Positions 44,511-54,491 of a stretch of DNA of 64,000 nt are shown here, in pieces. Origin of the DNA: Rhabdochromatium marinum. GTDB taxonomy: Bacteria > Pseudomonadota > Gammaproteobacteria > Chromatiales > Chromatiaceae. The notes below the pieces were generated by a model. It had not been told where the DNA came from. It saw only the letters and a program-made list of their open reading frames with translations, and did no database searches. Each line of letters begins with the position of its first letter. Positions within the stretch are counted from its first letter, which is position 1. The stretch spans positions 1 to 64,000 of the forward strand of contig NZ_NRRS01000002.1 of NCBI RefSeq assembly GCF_016583795.1. The letters run 5' to 3'. A program made the translations under genes and the position numbers.

Positions 44511-46082
44511 TTAAGGGATGGCCTCCAGGTCTTCAAGGCGCAGATTCTGCTGCGTGAACAAACGAATGCAAGCCGCGACAGCCTCTGGATCATAACGGGT
44601 ACCGGAACCACGCTCAATTTCCTCCAATGCAGCATCCAGACCCAGCGCCTCGCGATAGGGGCGCCTGGAACTCATGGCATCAACCACATCGGCCACGGCC
44701 AGAATGCGCGCCTGGAGTATAATCTCCCCCCCCTTCAGCCCCTGCGGATAACCATTGCCGTCAATGCGTTCGTGATGCTGATGCACCATTTTTGCCAGCG
44801 GCCAGGGAAAATCAATGTCGGCAATGATGTCGTACCCCACCGAGCTGTGGGTTCTGATCAGCATGAACTCGGCTTCATTGAGCTTCCCTGGGCGATTGAG
44901 GATTTCTGCCGGGATATAGAGTTTGCCAATATCATGAATGGTGCCGCCCATATACACACCATCCACGATAGACTGATCCAGCTCCATGGCCCGCGCGATT
45001 TCACGGCCCAGCGCGGCCACCCGACGCTGATGGCCGGCGGTGTAAGGATCGCGCGTTTCGACGGTGCGCGAGATCGCCTCAATGGTTTGCACCAGCGCCG
45101 CGCGCAGGCGGTTGGCACTGGCACGCCTTTCGTTTTCGATTTGGCGACGGGCGGTCAAATCACGCAGGGTCAGCACATGGGCACGTTGGCCATCCCAGGT
45201 GGTTTCCATGGCGTGCAGCTCCACCGGGATCCGCTGACCGGTGGAACAGTGCACTTCAATCTCACCGACACTGCGTTGCGAGGTGAGTCCCAGCGGATAG
45301 CCGGTCAGTTCCTGCGCATTGCGCGCAAACAGGCGCTGAGCAGCGATATTGGCAAAGCGCACGCAGCCATAATCATCGGTGATCAAAATAGCATCGGGAT
45401 TACGTTGGATAATCTCATCGAGCTGGCGGTTGGAGATGCGCGCCGTGGTGATGAGTCGTTCGCGGTCGATGACCAGGCTTATTTGCCGGGCGATGCTGGT
45501 GAGCCGTCGCATCTGCTCGGGCGTCAGGGAAGCGGTCTCAGTCCAACTGGCCACACAGAGGACCGCCTGCACCTGCTCCTGCACGATCACTGGACAGGCC
45601 AACAGAGAACGGGCGCCGCTGCGCAGCAGCGGATCGCTGCCAGCCTCTGCCTGCGGGTGCGGGTGCTGATTCCGATCCTGAGTCGGATCCTGATGCGGTG
45701 GCCAAGACCGCGCCTGGCCGGTGCGCAGGGCCTCCCCGGCCAGGCTGGTAGTGGAGGCAAAGGGCACTTGCAGGGCCGCCCGGTCCGCCGGAGCCGCGCT
45801 CAGCGGCATGATGCAGCGGTAAACCAGCTCGCGGCCGTCGGCGTCCGGAAACGCCAGGACGGCGCAGTCAGTCCCTGTCAGGAGGGTGGCAGCCTCCAGG
45901 TTCTGTTCCAGCAAATCAACCGCATCGGGCGAACCGCTGCTGATCAGAGTCCACAGGCTCGACGCTTGCGCGCGGCCGCAACAGGCTCTCGTTGGAGTTC
46001 CAGGCGCCTGAGATCGAGGCTGGGAACTGGGCTTGGCTTGAACTGGCTTGGCCCGGACTGGCACACCGCTGGCTGGGGTCAT
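44511..46082 (-). CDS. GAF-PAS-HD-GYP cyclic di-GMP phosphodiesterase
   Basis: A 523-residue protein: a disordered start, GAF domain (about 50-215), PAS (225-340) and HD-GYP (about 345-515). HDIGKLYIP, HHERIDGNGYPQGL and the preceding GHQRRV are intact, so activity on cyclic di-GMP is expected. It ends five bases before the kinase gene, so the three genes form an operon. It may oppose the GGDEF protein at 4870. Confidence 0.9.
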   Translation of the reverse strand: MTPASGVPVRAKPVQAKPSSQPRSQAPGTPTRACCGRAQASSLWTLISSGSPDAVDLLEQNLEAATLLTGTDCAVLAFPDADGRELVYRCIMPLSAAPADRAALQVPFASTTSLAGEALRTGQARSWPPHQDPTQDRNQHPHPQAEAGSDPLLRSGARSLLACPVIVQEQVQAVLCVASWTETASLTPEQMRRLTSIARQISLVIDRERLITTARISNRQLDEIIQRNPDAILITDDYGCVRFANIAAQRLFARNAQELTGYPLGLTSQRSVGEIEVHCSTGQRIPVELHAMETTWDGQRAHVLTLRDLTARRQIENERRASANRLRAALVQTIEAISRTVETRDPYTAGHQRRVAALGREIARAMELDQSIVDGVYMGGTIHDIGKLYIPAEILNRPGKLNEAEFMLIRTHSSVGYDIIADIDFPWPLAKMVHQHHERIDGNGYPQGLKGGEIILQARILAVADVVDAMSSRRPYREALGLDAALEEIERGSGTRYDPEAVAACIRLFTQQNLRLEDLEAIP

Positions 46083-46251
46083 GAAGTTCTCGGCAAGTGG
46101 TTAACGCGTTGCTTGCAGGCCAAGCGCGTTAAGATGATGATCCTGATACCGGTTCAGTTTAACGTATCCCAGCGCGTATCACGGCTGATGCATCGCCGGA
46201 GTATCGCTGAATATGATGGCCCTGCTCCCTTGAAGCCTCCCCGGGAGTACC

Positions 46252-46283
46252 ATATATTAGAAAAATCTAATTTTCTAATATAT
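46252..46283. promoter_or_regulatory. perfect AT-rich 13-bp inverted repeat, operator candidate
   Basis: ATATATTAGAAAA (46252-46264) and TTTTCTAATATAT (46271-46283) enclose ATCTAA. A third overlapping half-site makes TTAGA-AAAA-TCTAA inside. It ends 21 bases before the adaptor-gene ATG in GC-rich DNA. A dimeric repressor of ArsR or TetR type would fit; no regulator gene is adjacent. Confidence 0.65.
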
Positions 46284-46303
46284 CAGCTTTCCCAACAGGC
46301 ACA

Positions 46304-47401
46304 ATGATAATGCGAACAGTCAATCCCCTTCTCGTCGGGCTCAGCGCTTGCCTGCTGAGCCTTGTGATGGATGCGGCTCAGGCCAATGCCGCCGCTCCCG
46401 AACTTAACACCGCACCGGTGGAGTATCAGCCCATTGAGCGCACCTATCGGCTCGATGGGATGGTGGAGGCGGTGAATCGCACCACAGTCTCGGCCCAGAC
46501 CCAGGGAGTGGTCGAGGAGATCTTCTACGATGTGGATGATGTCGTGGAGCGCGGCGCCGTCATTGCGCGCCTGCGCGATACCGAGCACCGTGCCCGGGTG
46601 GCGCAGGCGGCGGCGGAGATGAAATCCGCCGTGGCCCAGCTGGAGCAGGCACGCGAGGAACACAAGCGCATCAAGGGGCTCTTTGCCAAGCAAAACGCCT
46701 CGGACTCCGAGATGGATAAGGCCAATACGGCGCTGAAAAGCGCACAAGCCAAGTTCGAGGCGACGCAGGCGTCACTTGAGCAGGCCCAGGAGCAACTCGA
46801 CTATACCCTGATCCGGGCGCCCTACTCGGGCATTACCACCAAACGCTATGTCGAGATTGGTGAAATGGCCAGTCCCGGCCAGCCGATCATGAGCGGCGTG
46901 TCGCTGGACGAGCTGCGGGTCAGCGTGGATGTGCCCCAAAGCGCCATCCCGGCGGTGCGTGAGCACAGCCAGGTGCAGGTGTTCGCCACTGATGGCGCAC
47001 CCATTGAAACCGGCGGCATTACAGTGTTCCCCTTTGCCGAAACCGGCTCAAACAGCTTTCAGGTCCGGGTCGCGCTCGTCGGTCAGCACCCAAACCTGTT
47101 TCCCGGGATGTTCGTCAAGACGGTTTTTGTGGTCGGCGAGCAGCTGGAACTCAGAGTGCCGGCAGCGGCGGTGGTCTATCGCTCGGAAGTGACCGGAGTC
47201 TATGTGGTGGATAACGCCGGACAGATTCGCTTTCGGATGATTCGCGTCGGACATCGGCGCGGCGATTCGCTGCGGGTGCTGTCGGGGTTAACCGAGGGCG
47301 AACAGGTGGCGCTCGATCCCATCGCCGCCGGTGTGGCACTCAAGCAGCAGGCTGCTGCACGCGCGGCCGCTCAGGCCGAGGAGGGAGCGCAGGATGGCTG
47401 A
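46304..47401 (+). CDS. RND efflux periplasmic adaptor (MFP) subunit
   Basis: A 365-residue exported protein with signal peptide (about 1-27), lipoyl-like halves, a helical hairpin (AQLEQAREEHKRIKGLFAK) and a beta-barrel (LRVSVDVPQSAIPAV). It bridges the RND pump to an outer-membrane channel. Start ATG 46304 or 46310. Overlaps the pump gene by 8 bases. Confidence 0.9.
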   Translation: MIMRTVNPLLVGLSACLLSLVMDAAQANAAAPELNTAPVEYQPIERTYRLDGMVEAVNRTTVSAQTQGVVEEIFYDVDDVVERGAVIARLRDTEHRARVAQAAAEMKSAVAQLEQAREEHKRIKGLFAKQNASDSEMDKANTALKSAQAKFEATQASLEQAQEQLDYTLIRAPYSGITTKRYVEIGEMASPGQPIMSGVSLDELRVSVDVPQSAIPAVREHSQVQVFATDGAPIETGGITVFPFAETGSNSFQVRVALVGQHPNLFPGMFVKTVFVVGEQLELRVPAAAVVYRSEVTGVYVVDNAGQIRFRMIRVGHRRGDSLRVLSGLTEGEQVALDPIAAGVALKQQAAARAAAQAEEGAQDG

Positions 47402-50400
47402 GTCCACTCCCCTAGGTCTGGCCGGGCGCATCGCTGCCCGCTTCCAGAACACCGAAATCACTCCACTGCTGGCGCTGGTCGGCCTGCTGCTGGGACTCTT
47501 TGCCATTCTGGTCACGCCGCGCGAGGAAGAACCTCAGATCAATGTGACCTTTGCCGATGTTTTTATTCCCTTTCCCGGGGCTTCGGTCAGCGAGGTTGAG
47601 CATCTGGTGGCCGGGCCGGCTGAGCAGGTACTCTCGGAGATCAAGGGCATCAAGCATGTCTATTCGATCTCGCGCCCCGGCATGGCGGTGGTCACCGTGC
47701 AGTTTAAGGTGGGCGAGGATCGCACCCAGGCCATTGTGCGCCTGTTCAGCAAGGTGTTTGCCAACGAGGACTGGCTGCCGCCCAATCTGGGCGTTGGCCA
47801 GCCCATTGTGAAGCCCAAGGGCATCGATGATGTGCCCATCCTGACGGCGACGCTGTGGTCGCACAATCCCGCAATCGGTGCCTTCGAGCTGGGCCAGGTC
47901 GCCCATGCCATTGAGCAGGAACTCAAGCGCGTACCCGGTACCCGCGACATCTATACCCTGGGCGCGCCGCATCAGGTCGTCCATGTGCTGCTCGACCCGC
48001 AGGCACTGGCCGGCTTTGGGATTGATTTAAGCGACCTGCGCCGCGCCCTGCAAGCGAATAATCTGATTCGTGATGACATCGCTGTGACGGCCGACAATCG
48101 CGAGATTGAGGTTCAGGCCGGCACCTTTCTGACCTCCCCCGAGCAGATTGCCGATCTGGTGATCGGCCTGCATGACGGGCGCCCGGTGTATCTGCGCGAT
48201 GTCGCTCAGGTCGAGCGCGGCCCCGCCTTCCCGCAGTCCTATGTGCGCCTCGGCAGTGGAACCACTGCCGAGCACTACAACCTAGTCGATCTGGCCGGGA
48301 CCACGCCAGCGGTGACCATTGCCCTGGCCAAGCAGGCGGGCACCAATGCGGTGGATATCGCCCAGGCGGTCACCGAGCGTTTCGAGCAGTTACAGGGCAC
48401 CTTTATTCCCGAGGGCGTCGAGGTGCTGATCACCCGCGACTATGGCGCCACGGCCGATGCCAAGGCCAGCCGACTGATCCATGAGCTGATCTTTGCCACC
48501 CTGTCGGTGGTGGCGCTGGTAATGCTCGCGCTTGGCTGGCGTGAGGGGCTGATCGTCGGGGCGGCGGTCATTGTCACTCTGTCCCTGACGCTCTTTGCTT
48601 CCTGGGCCTGGGGCTTCACGCTCAACCGGGTGTCGTTATTCGCGCTGATTTTTTCCATTGGCATTCTGGTCGATGATGCCATCGTGGTGGTGGAAAACAT
48701 CCATCGCCATCTGGCCATGGGCGGCAAAAAACTACTCGAAGCTATCCCACGCGCGGTGGACGAGGTAGGCAATCCCACCATCCTCGCCACCTTCACGGTC
48801 ATTGCCGCGCTGCTGCCGATGGCCTTCGTCAGCGGCCTGATGGGGCCCTATATGTCGCCGATCCCCATCAATGCCTCCATCGGCATGCTGATCTCCCAGG
48901 TGGTGGCCTTTGTCTTCACCCCCTGGCTAACCTATAAAATCCTGGCACCCAAATTCGCCACCGCCTCCGGTGCCTTGGCCGGGCAGACGGGGGGCCATGC
49001 GACTGAAGACGACATCCCGGCTGGCACTGGCTTGCAGCGGCTGTTTGACCGTTTGATTCGCCCCTTCCTGGTCGGCGGCACGGGACAGCGCAACCGCTGG
49101 CTGTTGCTGGGCAGTATTTTGCTGCTGATTGGCGCTTCGGTGTCCTTGGTGGTCACGCAAGCGGTGTTCCTTAAAATGCTCCCCTTCGACAACAAGAGCG
49201 AATTTCAGGTCGTGCTTGACATGCCGGAAGGCAGCAGCCTGGAGCAGACCACCCGGGTACTCGCAGCCATGGGTGAGTATCTGGAGCGCGTCCCCGAGGT
49301 CACCGACTACCAGCTCTATGCCGGCACAGCGGCGCCCATTAACTTCAATGGTCTGGTGCGGCAATACTATCTGCGTGAAGGTGCGCACCTGGGCGACATT
49401 CAGGTCAATCTGACCGACAAAGACCAGCGTGAGCGCGCCAGTCATCAAATCGCGCTGGCGGTGCGCGAACCGCTGCAAGCCATCGCGCGGCGCTTTGACG
49501 GCAACGCCAAAATCGTCGAGATCCCGCCGGGACCACCGGTGCTAGCCCCGCTGGTCGCTGAAATCTATGGCTTGGACTATGACGGGCAAATCGACATCGC
49601 CCGCCAGGTGCGCGCGCAATTTGCCAGCACGGCGGATATTGTCGATGTCGATGATTCCGTCGAGTATCCGGCCGAGAAGCGCATTCTGGTGGTGGATCGC
49701 GCCAAAGCAGCGCGCCTGGGTGTTGCCCAGAGCGCCATTGTCGAGGCTTTGGCCACGGTGCTTGATGGCGAGGACATGAGTTACCTGCATGGCGCCAATG
49801 TGAAATACGCCGTGCCCATCCGCATTGAGTATTCCGAAGCCGACAAGGCCGATCTCGATCAGGTGCTGGCGCTGCGGGTGCGCTCGCAAAATGGCCATCT
49901 GGTGCCGCTGTCAGAGATCGTCACGGCGCTGGATACCGAGCGCACCGCCAGCGTCTATCACAAAGATCTGCTGCCCGTGGTCTATGTGACCAGCGACATG
50001 GCCGGTCGCGCCGACAGCCCGCTCTATGGTCTGTTTGCCATCGCCGGTCAGCTGACCGATACCCTGGGGCTGACCCAATGGTACCGACAGGCACCGGAAA
50101 ATCCTTATGAATACAGCCTGAAATGGGATGGTGAATGGCAAATCACCTATGAGACCTTCCGCGACATGGGACTGGCCTATGGGGTGGGGCTGGTGTTGAT
50201 TTACCTGCTGGTGGTGGGGCAATTTCGCAGCTATCTGGTGCCGCTGGTGATCATGGCGCCCATTCCGCTGACCATCATCGGTATCCTGCCGGGGCATGCA
50301 CTGCTAGGCGCTCAGTTCACCGCCACCTCCATGATTGGCATGATTGCGCTCGCGGGGATCATCGTGCGCAATTCCATCCTGCTGGTGGATTTTATCAACC

Positions 50401-50660
50401 TCTCAGTGCGCCAGGGCATGGCGTTTGAGGAGGCGGTGGTCAATTCGGCTGTGGTGCGCGCCAAGCCCATTGCCTTGACGGCAATCTCGGCAATGGCTGG
50501 GGCCATGTTCCTGCTCGGCGATCCGATCTTCTCCGGACTGGCGGTATCGCTGCTGTTTGGCCTGCTGGTCTCCACCCTGCTCACCCTGGTGGTGATTCCG
50601 GTAGTCTACTATGGTGTGATGCGCAAGCGCGTGGAGTGGATTCGCACCGCGACGGCTTGA
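47394..50660 (+). CDS. RND efflux pump, inner-membrane subunit
   Basis: A 1088-residue AcrB-superfamily transporter with twelve predicted helices and two large periplasmic loops. IGILVDDAIVVVENIHRHL carries the proton-relay acidic pair in TM4; the second half has IGMIALAGIIVRNSILLVDF. Substrate unknown: the motifs do not match the HME metal subgroup clearly. No outer-membrane factor is in the window. ATG 47394 is coupled to the adaptor stop. Confidence 0.9.
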   Translation: MAESTPLGLAGRIAARFQNTEITPLLALVGLLLGLFAILVTPREEEPQINVTFADVFIPFPGASVSEVEHLVAGPAEQVLSEIKGIKHVYSISRPGMAVVTVQFKVGEDRTQAIVRLFSKVFANEDWLPPNLGVGQPIVKPKGIDDVPILTATLWSHNPAIGAFELGQVAHAIEQELKRVPGTRDIYTLGAPHQVVHVLLDPQALAGFGIDLSDLRRALQANNLIRDDIAVTADNREIEVQAGTFLTSPEQIADLVIGLHDGRPVYLRDVAQVERGPAFPQSYVRLGSGTTAEHYNLVDLAGTTPAVTIALAKQAGTNAVDIAQAVTERFEQLQGTFIPEGVEVLITRDYGATADAKASRLIHELIFATLSVVALVMLALGWREGLIVGAAVIVTLSLTLFASWAWGFTLNRVSLFALIFSIGILVDDAIVVVENIHRHLAMGGKKLLEAIPRAVDEVGNPTILATFTVIAALLPMAFVSGLMGPYMSPIPINASIGMLISQVVAFVFTPWLTYKILAPKFATASGALAGQTGGHATEDDIPAGTGLQRLFDRLIRPFLVGGTGQRNRWLLLGSILLLIGASVSLVVTQAVFLKMLPFDNKSEFQVVLDMPEGSSLEQTTRVLAAMGEYLERVPEVTDYQLYAGTAAPINFNGLVRQYYLREGAHLGDIQVNLTDKDQRERASHQIALAVREPLQAIARRFDGNAKIVEIPPGPPVLAPLVAEIYGLDYDGQIDIARQVRAQFASTADIVDVDDSVEYPAEKRILVVDRAKAARLGVAQSAIVEALATVLDGEDMSYLHGANVKYAVPIRIEYSEADKADLDQVLALRVRSQNGHLVPLSEIVTALDTERTASVYHKDLLPVVYVTSDMAGRADSPLYGLFAIAGQLTDTLGLTQWYRQAPENPYEYSLKWDGEWQITYETFRDMGLAYGVGLVLIYLLVVGQFRSYLVPLVIMAPIPLTIIGILPGHALLGAQFTATSMIGMIALAGIIVRNSILLVDFINLSVRQGMAFEEAVVNSAVVRAKPIALTAISAMAGAMFLLGDPIFSGLAVSLLFGLLVSTLLTLVVIPVVYYGVMRKRVEWIRTATA

Positions 50661-50665
50661 GAGCG

Positions 50666-50701
50666 ATGCCCGGCGCAGGCCGCTGAGCCTGTGCCGGGCA
50701 T
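50666..50701. terminator. bidirectional hairpin between RND pump and minE
   Basis: ATGCCCGGCGCAGGC (50666-50680) pairs with GCCTGTGCCGGGCAT (50687-50701) over 15 positions with one G-T pair and a 6-base loop. It sits between convergent stops. A T-run is absent, so a Rho-linked or bidirectional role is inferred. Confidence 0.6.
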
Positions 50702-50711
50702 GAGAATTGGA

Positions 50712-50996
50712 CTAGCGCGATTCGGATTGATACCATTCGGATTGATCCGGCAGCAGGATGTTCAGCTCCAGAAACTCCTGCCGCTCATCTTGTTCATAAC
50801 TGACCGTCACAGCGTTCGGATCAACATCAACATACTTTCGGATCAAGTCAAGGATCTCCCGCTCAAGCTTCGGCAGATAGGACGGCCGCCCGCGCGCGAT
50901 GCGATCATGCGCAACCAAAATCTGCAACCGCTCTTTGGCGACCGAAGCCGAGCCGCGACCGTGATTCGCACTGCGGAAATTATCGAGTAAGCCCAT
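50712..50996 (-). CDS. minE: MinE, cell-division topological factor
   Basis: A 94-residue protein with SVAKERLQILVAHDR (MinD-binding helix) and the DLIRKYVDVDPNAVTVSYE dimer strand. It drives MinD oscillation. Three bases separate it from minD. Confidence 0.95.
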   Translation of the reverse strand: MGLLDNFRSANHGRGSASVAKERLQILVAHDRIARGRPSYLPKLEREILDLIRKYVDVDPNAVTVSYEQDERQEFLELNILLPDQSEWYQSESR

Positions 50997-50999
50997 CGG

Positions 51000-51806
51000 C
51001 TAGCCTCCAAACAAGCGCCCGAACATTCCCCGCTTATCCGAGGTGAAGCGCATGGGAAGCTCTTCACCGAGATAGCGTTTGACCATGTCCTGATAGGCTT
51101 GTCCGGCATCTGATTGGGTATCGAGAATGACAGGAATTCCAGAGTTGGAGGCATTCAACACCGATTGGGATTCGGGAATGACTCCGAGCATTTTCAGCGA
51201 CAGAATTTCCTGCACATCCGCGACGCTCAGCATCTCGCCGCGGACCACACGATTGGGACTGTAGCGCGACAGCAGCAGATACTCGGTAATTGGCTCGCGA
51301 TTCTGTTCTGCGCGTTGGGATTTACTCGCCAGAATGCCCAGCATCCGGTCTGAATCCCGCACTGAAGACACTTCCGGATTGGTCACCACCACAGCATCGT
51401 CGGCGTAATACATCGCCATGAGAGCGCCGTGTTCAATACCTGCCGGGGAGTCGCAAATAATATATTCGTGATCCTTGGATAGTTCCTCAAGCACCTGCCC
51501 AACCCCTTCGACACTGAGCGCATCTTTATCGCGCGTCTGCGAGGCGGGCAAAACCGACAGCTTATTACAGCGTTTATCTCGAATCAGGGCCTGATTCAGA
51601 TGCGCCTCACCGTTGATTACATTGATAAAATCATAGACCACACGCCGCTCGCAGCCCAGCACGAGATCAAGGTTGCGTAGCCCAACATCGAAATCAATCA
51701 CCACGGTACGGTGGCCCTTTTGCGCGAGCCCCATCCCCATGGAGGCCGAGGTGGTGGTCTTGCCAACACCACCTTTGCCCGAGGTGATTACGATAACTCT
51801 AGACAA
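51000..51806 (-). CDS. minD: MinD, septum-site-determining ATPase with TTG start
   Basis: A 268-residue deviant-Walker ATPase: SGKGGVGKTTTSAS near the N-terminus, DFDVGLRNLDLVLG, and a C-terminal membrane-targeting helix (GMFGRLFG). The start is TTG at 51806: AGGAGG lies eight bases upstream, and the protein then begins (M)SRVIVITSGKGG exactly as in the family. An ATG at 51851 would add 15 odd residues. Confidence 0.95.
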   Translation of the reverse strand: MSRVIVITSGKGGVGKTTTSASMGMGLAQKGHRTVVIDFDVGLRNLDLVLGCERRVVYDFINVINGEAHLNQALIRDKRCNKLSVLPASQTRDKDALSVEGVGQVLEELSKDHEYIICDSPAGIEHGALMAMYYADDAVVVTNPEVSSVRDSDRMLGILASKSQRAEQNREPITEYLLLSRYSPNRVVRGEMLSVADVQEILSLKMLGVIPESQSVLNASNSGIPVILDTQSDAGQAYQDMVKRYLGEELPMRFTSDKRGMFGRLFGG

Positions 51807-52171
51807 AGATAAATCCTCCTGTAGCCCCAAATGGCCCAAGCCGCCAATCATGACTGATCATCGCCTCTCATCGCCCCAGTGCCGCTGCATCATTGCGATC
51901 AGGATGGCGCCAATCATGTTAGCCTGTATCAATTCAGTTTCTGTCCCTATCTGTCTGCACTATAGTGCAGAATCCGACCCACTTTAATCGTTATAAAAAC
52001 AACCTTCTTTTTATCGCAAGCGAAAAATCGCAGTATTGCAATAAACTATTTCCACAGCAAAATAAACTGCATCTTGCCAAAAAACCCCCCACATTGGCAA
52101 CTTCAAGCGCAAAACTTCCGACCACCGGTGCTTATAGGATGATCCATCAGGTATGCATCAACAGGCTTGAA
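51807..52171. other. 365-bp AT-rich gap between minC and minD
   Basis: No gene seen. It is much AT-richer than the coding DNA around it, especially 51985-52100, and probably holds a separate promoter for minDE. In many relatives minC and minD are only a few bases apart. Confidence 0.5.
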
Positions 52172-52963
52172 TCAGAAAGGCTCAATTCGCAGCTTATGCT
52201 TCTCAAGAAAAATCTGTACCCGCGCATGTTTCAATTTCAGCGGAATATTTTCACTCACCCGATAATGCCCGGCCACCGCCACCAGTTCTGCCTGCAAATC
52301 CTGACAGAAAATGCGTGCCTTGGTGTTGCCCTTGATGCCGGCAAACACCCGTCCGCGCAGTGGCCCATAGATGTGAATATTGCCATCCGCCATGAGCTCA
52401 GCTCCCGAGCTGACGGCGGCGGTGACGGTCAGATCACCCCCAGCGGCATAGACCTTCTGCCCTGAGCGCACCGGACGCCTAATCAGTGTGGACCCCACCT
52501 CAAGCCCAATGCCAGCATCCATTGGGTCATCCTGGTTCTGTGTCCTGCCTATTTGCAGGTTGATTGCATGCGTCACGGCCACTGAGGCATCGCCGTTGGC
52601 AGCCTCACGCATCCGGCGCGAACTGCCGTCGCTCATCAGAGCCAGCGCCATTCCATGCGCGGCCTCCTGATGCCGCATGGATCCACCACGCAAGCCGACC
52701 GGCAACATCCCATAGCCACGCAGCAACCCCACTAGGCGCGGAAAGCTGATGTCGGCGTCTGGATCATCAAGGCCACTGAGATCAATCACCACCGGTGCAT
52801 GAGCGAACAGATCCGGCGCCTGCTCCACCTTGGCCTGGAGTTGTTCGGCCAACGCCCCCATATCCACCTGAAACAACCGGATCACCGGCAGGGTGAAGGC
52901 CGCCGCCTTGATTTCGAGCGCGGTTGCCGCACTTTCTCGTTCGGATTCCATCGCCACAGTCAT
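52172..52963 (-). CDS. minC: MinC, FtsZ assembly inhibitor
   Basis: A 263-residue protein: N-terminal FtsZ-binding domain (AAFTLPVIRL, PVVIDLSGL) and C-terminal beta-helix (PVRSGQKVYAAGGDLTV, GAELMADGNIHIYGPLRGRVFAG). First of minC-minD-minE. Confidence 0.95.
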   Translation of the reverse strand: MTVAMESERESAATALEIKAAAFTLPVIRLFQVDMGALAEQLQAKVEQAPDLFAHAPVVIDLSGLDDPDADISFPRLVGLLRGYGMLPVGLRGGSMRHQEAAHGMALALMSDGSSRRMREAANGDASVAVTHAINLQIGRTQNQDDPMDAGIGLEVGSTLIRRPVRSGQKVYAAGGDLTVTAAVSSGAELMADGNIHIYGPLRGRVFAGIKGNTKARIFCQDLQAELVAVAGHYRVSENIPLKLKHARVQIFLEKHKLRIEPF

Positions 52964-53080
52964 CGCATCATTCCATCACCCGCACAGAAGGTCTCAGTCA
53001 AACACTGCTACCATTATCCACACGGCTGACCCGGATTGCGACCACTTCGGCAGCGTGCCCCGCATCCGGCCCGACTTGGC

Positions 53081-53431
53081 CTAACCCGGTGGCCACTGCA
53101 AGGCGCGTCCACCCAGCAGATGCACATGTAGATGATAAACCGTCTGTCCGGCTTGAGCATTACAGTTAATCACTGTGCGATAGCCCTGCTCTGCAATTCC
53201 TTCCTGCTTCGCCAGCTGGGCGGCCACCTGGAGCAGACGCCCCAGCAGGGTGGCATCGGCGACAGAGACATCATTTAATGTGGCAATGGGTTGGCGTGGA
53301 ATAATAAGTATGTGCACCGGCGCCTGCGGATTCAGATCGCGAAAGGCCACGATTTCGTCGTCCTGATAGACAAGATCTGCTTCCAGTTCACCGCGCGCAA
53401 TTTTACCAAACACAGTATCTGTCTCTGTCAT
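53081..53431 (-). CDS. HIT-family nucleotide hydrolase (HinT-like)
   Basis: A 116-residue HIT protein, FGKIARGELEADLVYQDDEIVAF and HIT motif HLHVHLLGG. Acts on purine phosphoramidates; physiological role open. Confidence 0.92.
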   Translation of the reverse strand: MTETDTVFGKIARGELEADLVYQDDEIVAFRDLNPQAPVHILIIPRQPIATLNDVSVADATLLGRLLQVAAQLAKQEGIAEQGYRTVINCNAQAGQTVYHLHVHLLGGRALQWPPG

Positions 53432-53476
53432 CGCTTGAGTGCCTCCTGAGTCTTCGGCTTGTTCCGTTCGCCAAGG

Positions 53477-54073
53477 TTATACCGGCTGGCGCCCGCTGAA
53501 CGCATGTGCCAGGGTACCGCCATCGACATATTCAAGCTCCCCGCCCAAGGGGACGCCATGCGCAATGCGCGTCACCGGCACCTGCTGCGCTGCCGCCATC
53601 TCGGCAATATAATGCGAGGTCGCGCTACCCTCAATGGTGGGGCTGATGGCTAAAATCAGCTCGCGCACCCCACCGGCCGCCAAGCGGCCTTGTAGTCGCC
53701 CAAGTTCCAGTTCAGCGGGACCAATGCCATCCAGCGGTGACAAGCGCCCGCCCAAGACAAAGTAACCGCCGGAGAAGTCCGTGGCCTGTTCGATTGCCAC
53801 AATATCCGCTGGATGTTCCACTACACAGAGCAAGCTTTGATCGCGCTTGGGGTTGGCGCAAATGCTGCACAGGGATGCCTCCGTCAGCGTGCGGCAAGTG
53901 TTGCAGCGGCCGATGCGATCCATAGCCGCTGCCATGATCGCCGCCAGACGCCGACCGGAGTCGCGATCGCGCTCCAACAGATAGAAGGCTATGCGCTGCG
54001 CTGAGCGGGGTCCGATACCGGGCAGGCGGCGCAAGGCATCAATGAGTTCAGACAGCAGGTTGGATTCAGACAC
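53477..54073 (-). CDS. recR: RecR, recombination mediator
   Basis: A 198-residue protein: Hh[22 protein letters not shown]4 zinc motif [37 protein letters not shown]. Works with RecFO at gaps. Follows ybaB, as in most Gammaproteobacteria. Confidence 0.95.
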   Translation of the reverse strand: MSESNLLSELIDALRRLPGIGPRSAQRIAFYLLERDRDSGRRLAAIMAAAMDRIGRCNTCRTLTEASLCSICANPKRDQSLLCVVEHPADIVAIEQATDFSGGYFVLGGRLSPLDGIGPAELELGRLQGRLAAGGVRELILAISPTIEGSATSHYIAEMAAAQQVPVTRIAHGVPLGGELEYVDGGTLAHAFSGRQPV

Positions 54074-54119
54074 AGCGGTGCATGGCTCTTGCAGCTGCCA
54101 TCCGACCCTGTCAACCAGC

Positions 54120-54443
54120 CTAAAACGGCAGCTTCATCCCCGGTGGCAGCGGCAGGCCGGCGGTTAATTCAGCCATGCTGGCTTGCTGCTTTTCGGTAAT
54201 CCGATGCACAGCATCGTTCGCCGCCGCCGCAATCAGATCCTCAAGCATGTCCTTGTCATCTTCCAGCAAGCTGGGATCGAGTTCGACCTTGCGCATCTCA
54301 TATTTGCCGTTCATGGTGATCTTCACCATACCACCGCCGGATTCACCGGTGACCTCTTCCTGAGCCAGGCGCTCCTGAGCTTCCTGCATCCCCTGCTGCA
54401 TTTTCTGCGCCTGCTTGAGCATATTCCCAATTCCGCCTTTCAT
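54120..54443 (-). CDS. YbaB/EbfC nucleoid-associated protein
   Basis: A 107-residue DNA-binding protein: [41 protein letters not shown], and [14 protein letters not shown]. Standard dnaX-ybaB-recR position. Confidence 0.95.
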   Translation of the reverse strand: MKGGIGNMLKQAQKMQQGMQEAQERLAQEEVTGESGGGMVKITMNGKYEMRKVELDPSLLEDDKDMLEDLIAAAANDAVHRITEKQQASMAELTAGLPLPPGMKLPF

Positions 54444-54491
54444 GCGTGTTCCTCTGTCGTGATCAAATCATTAAGGTATCGTGATAATCGT

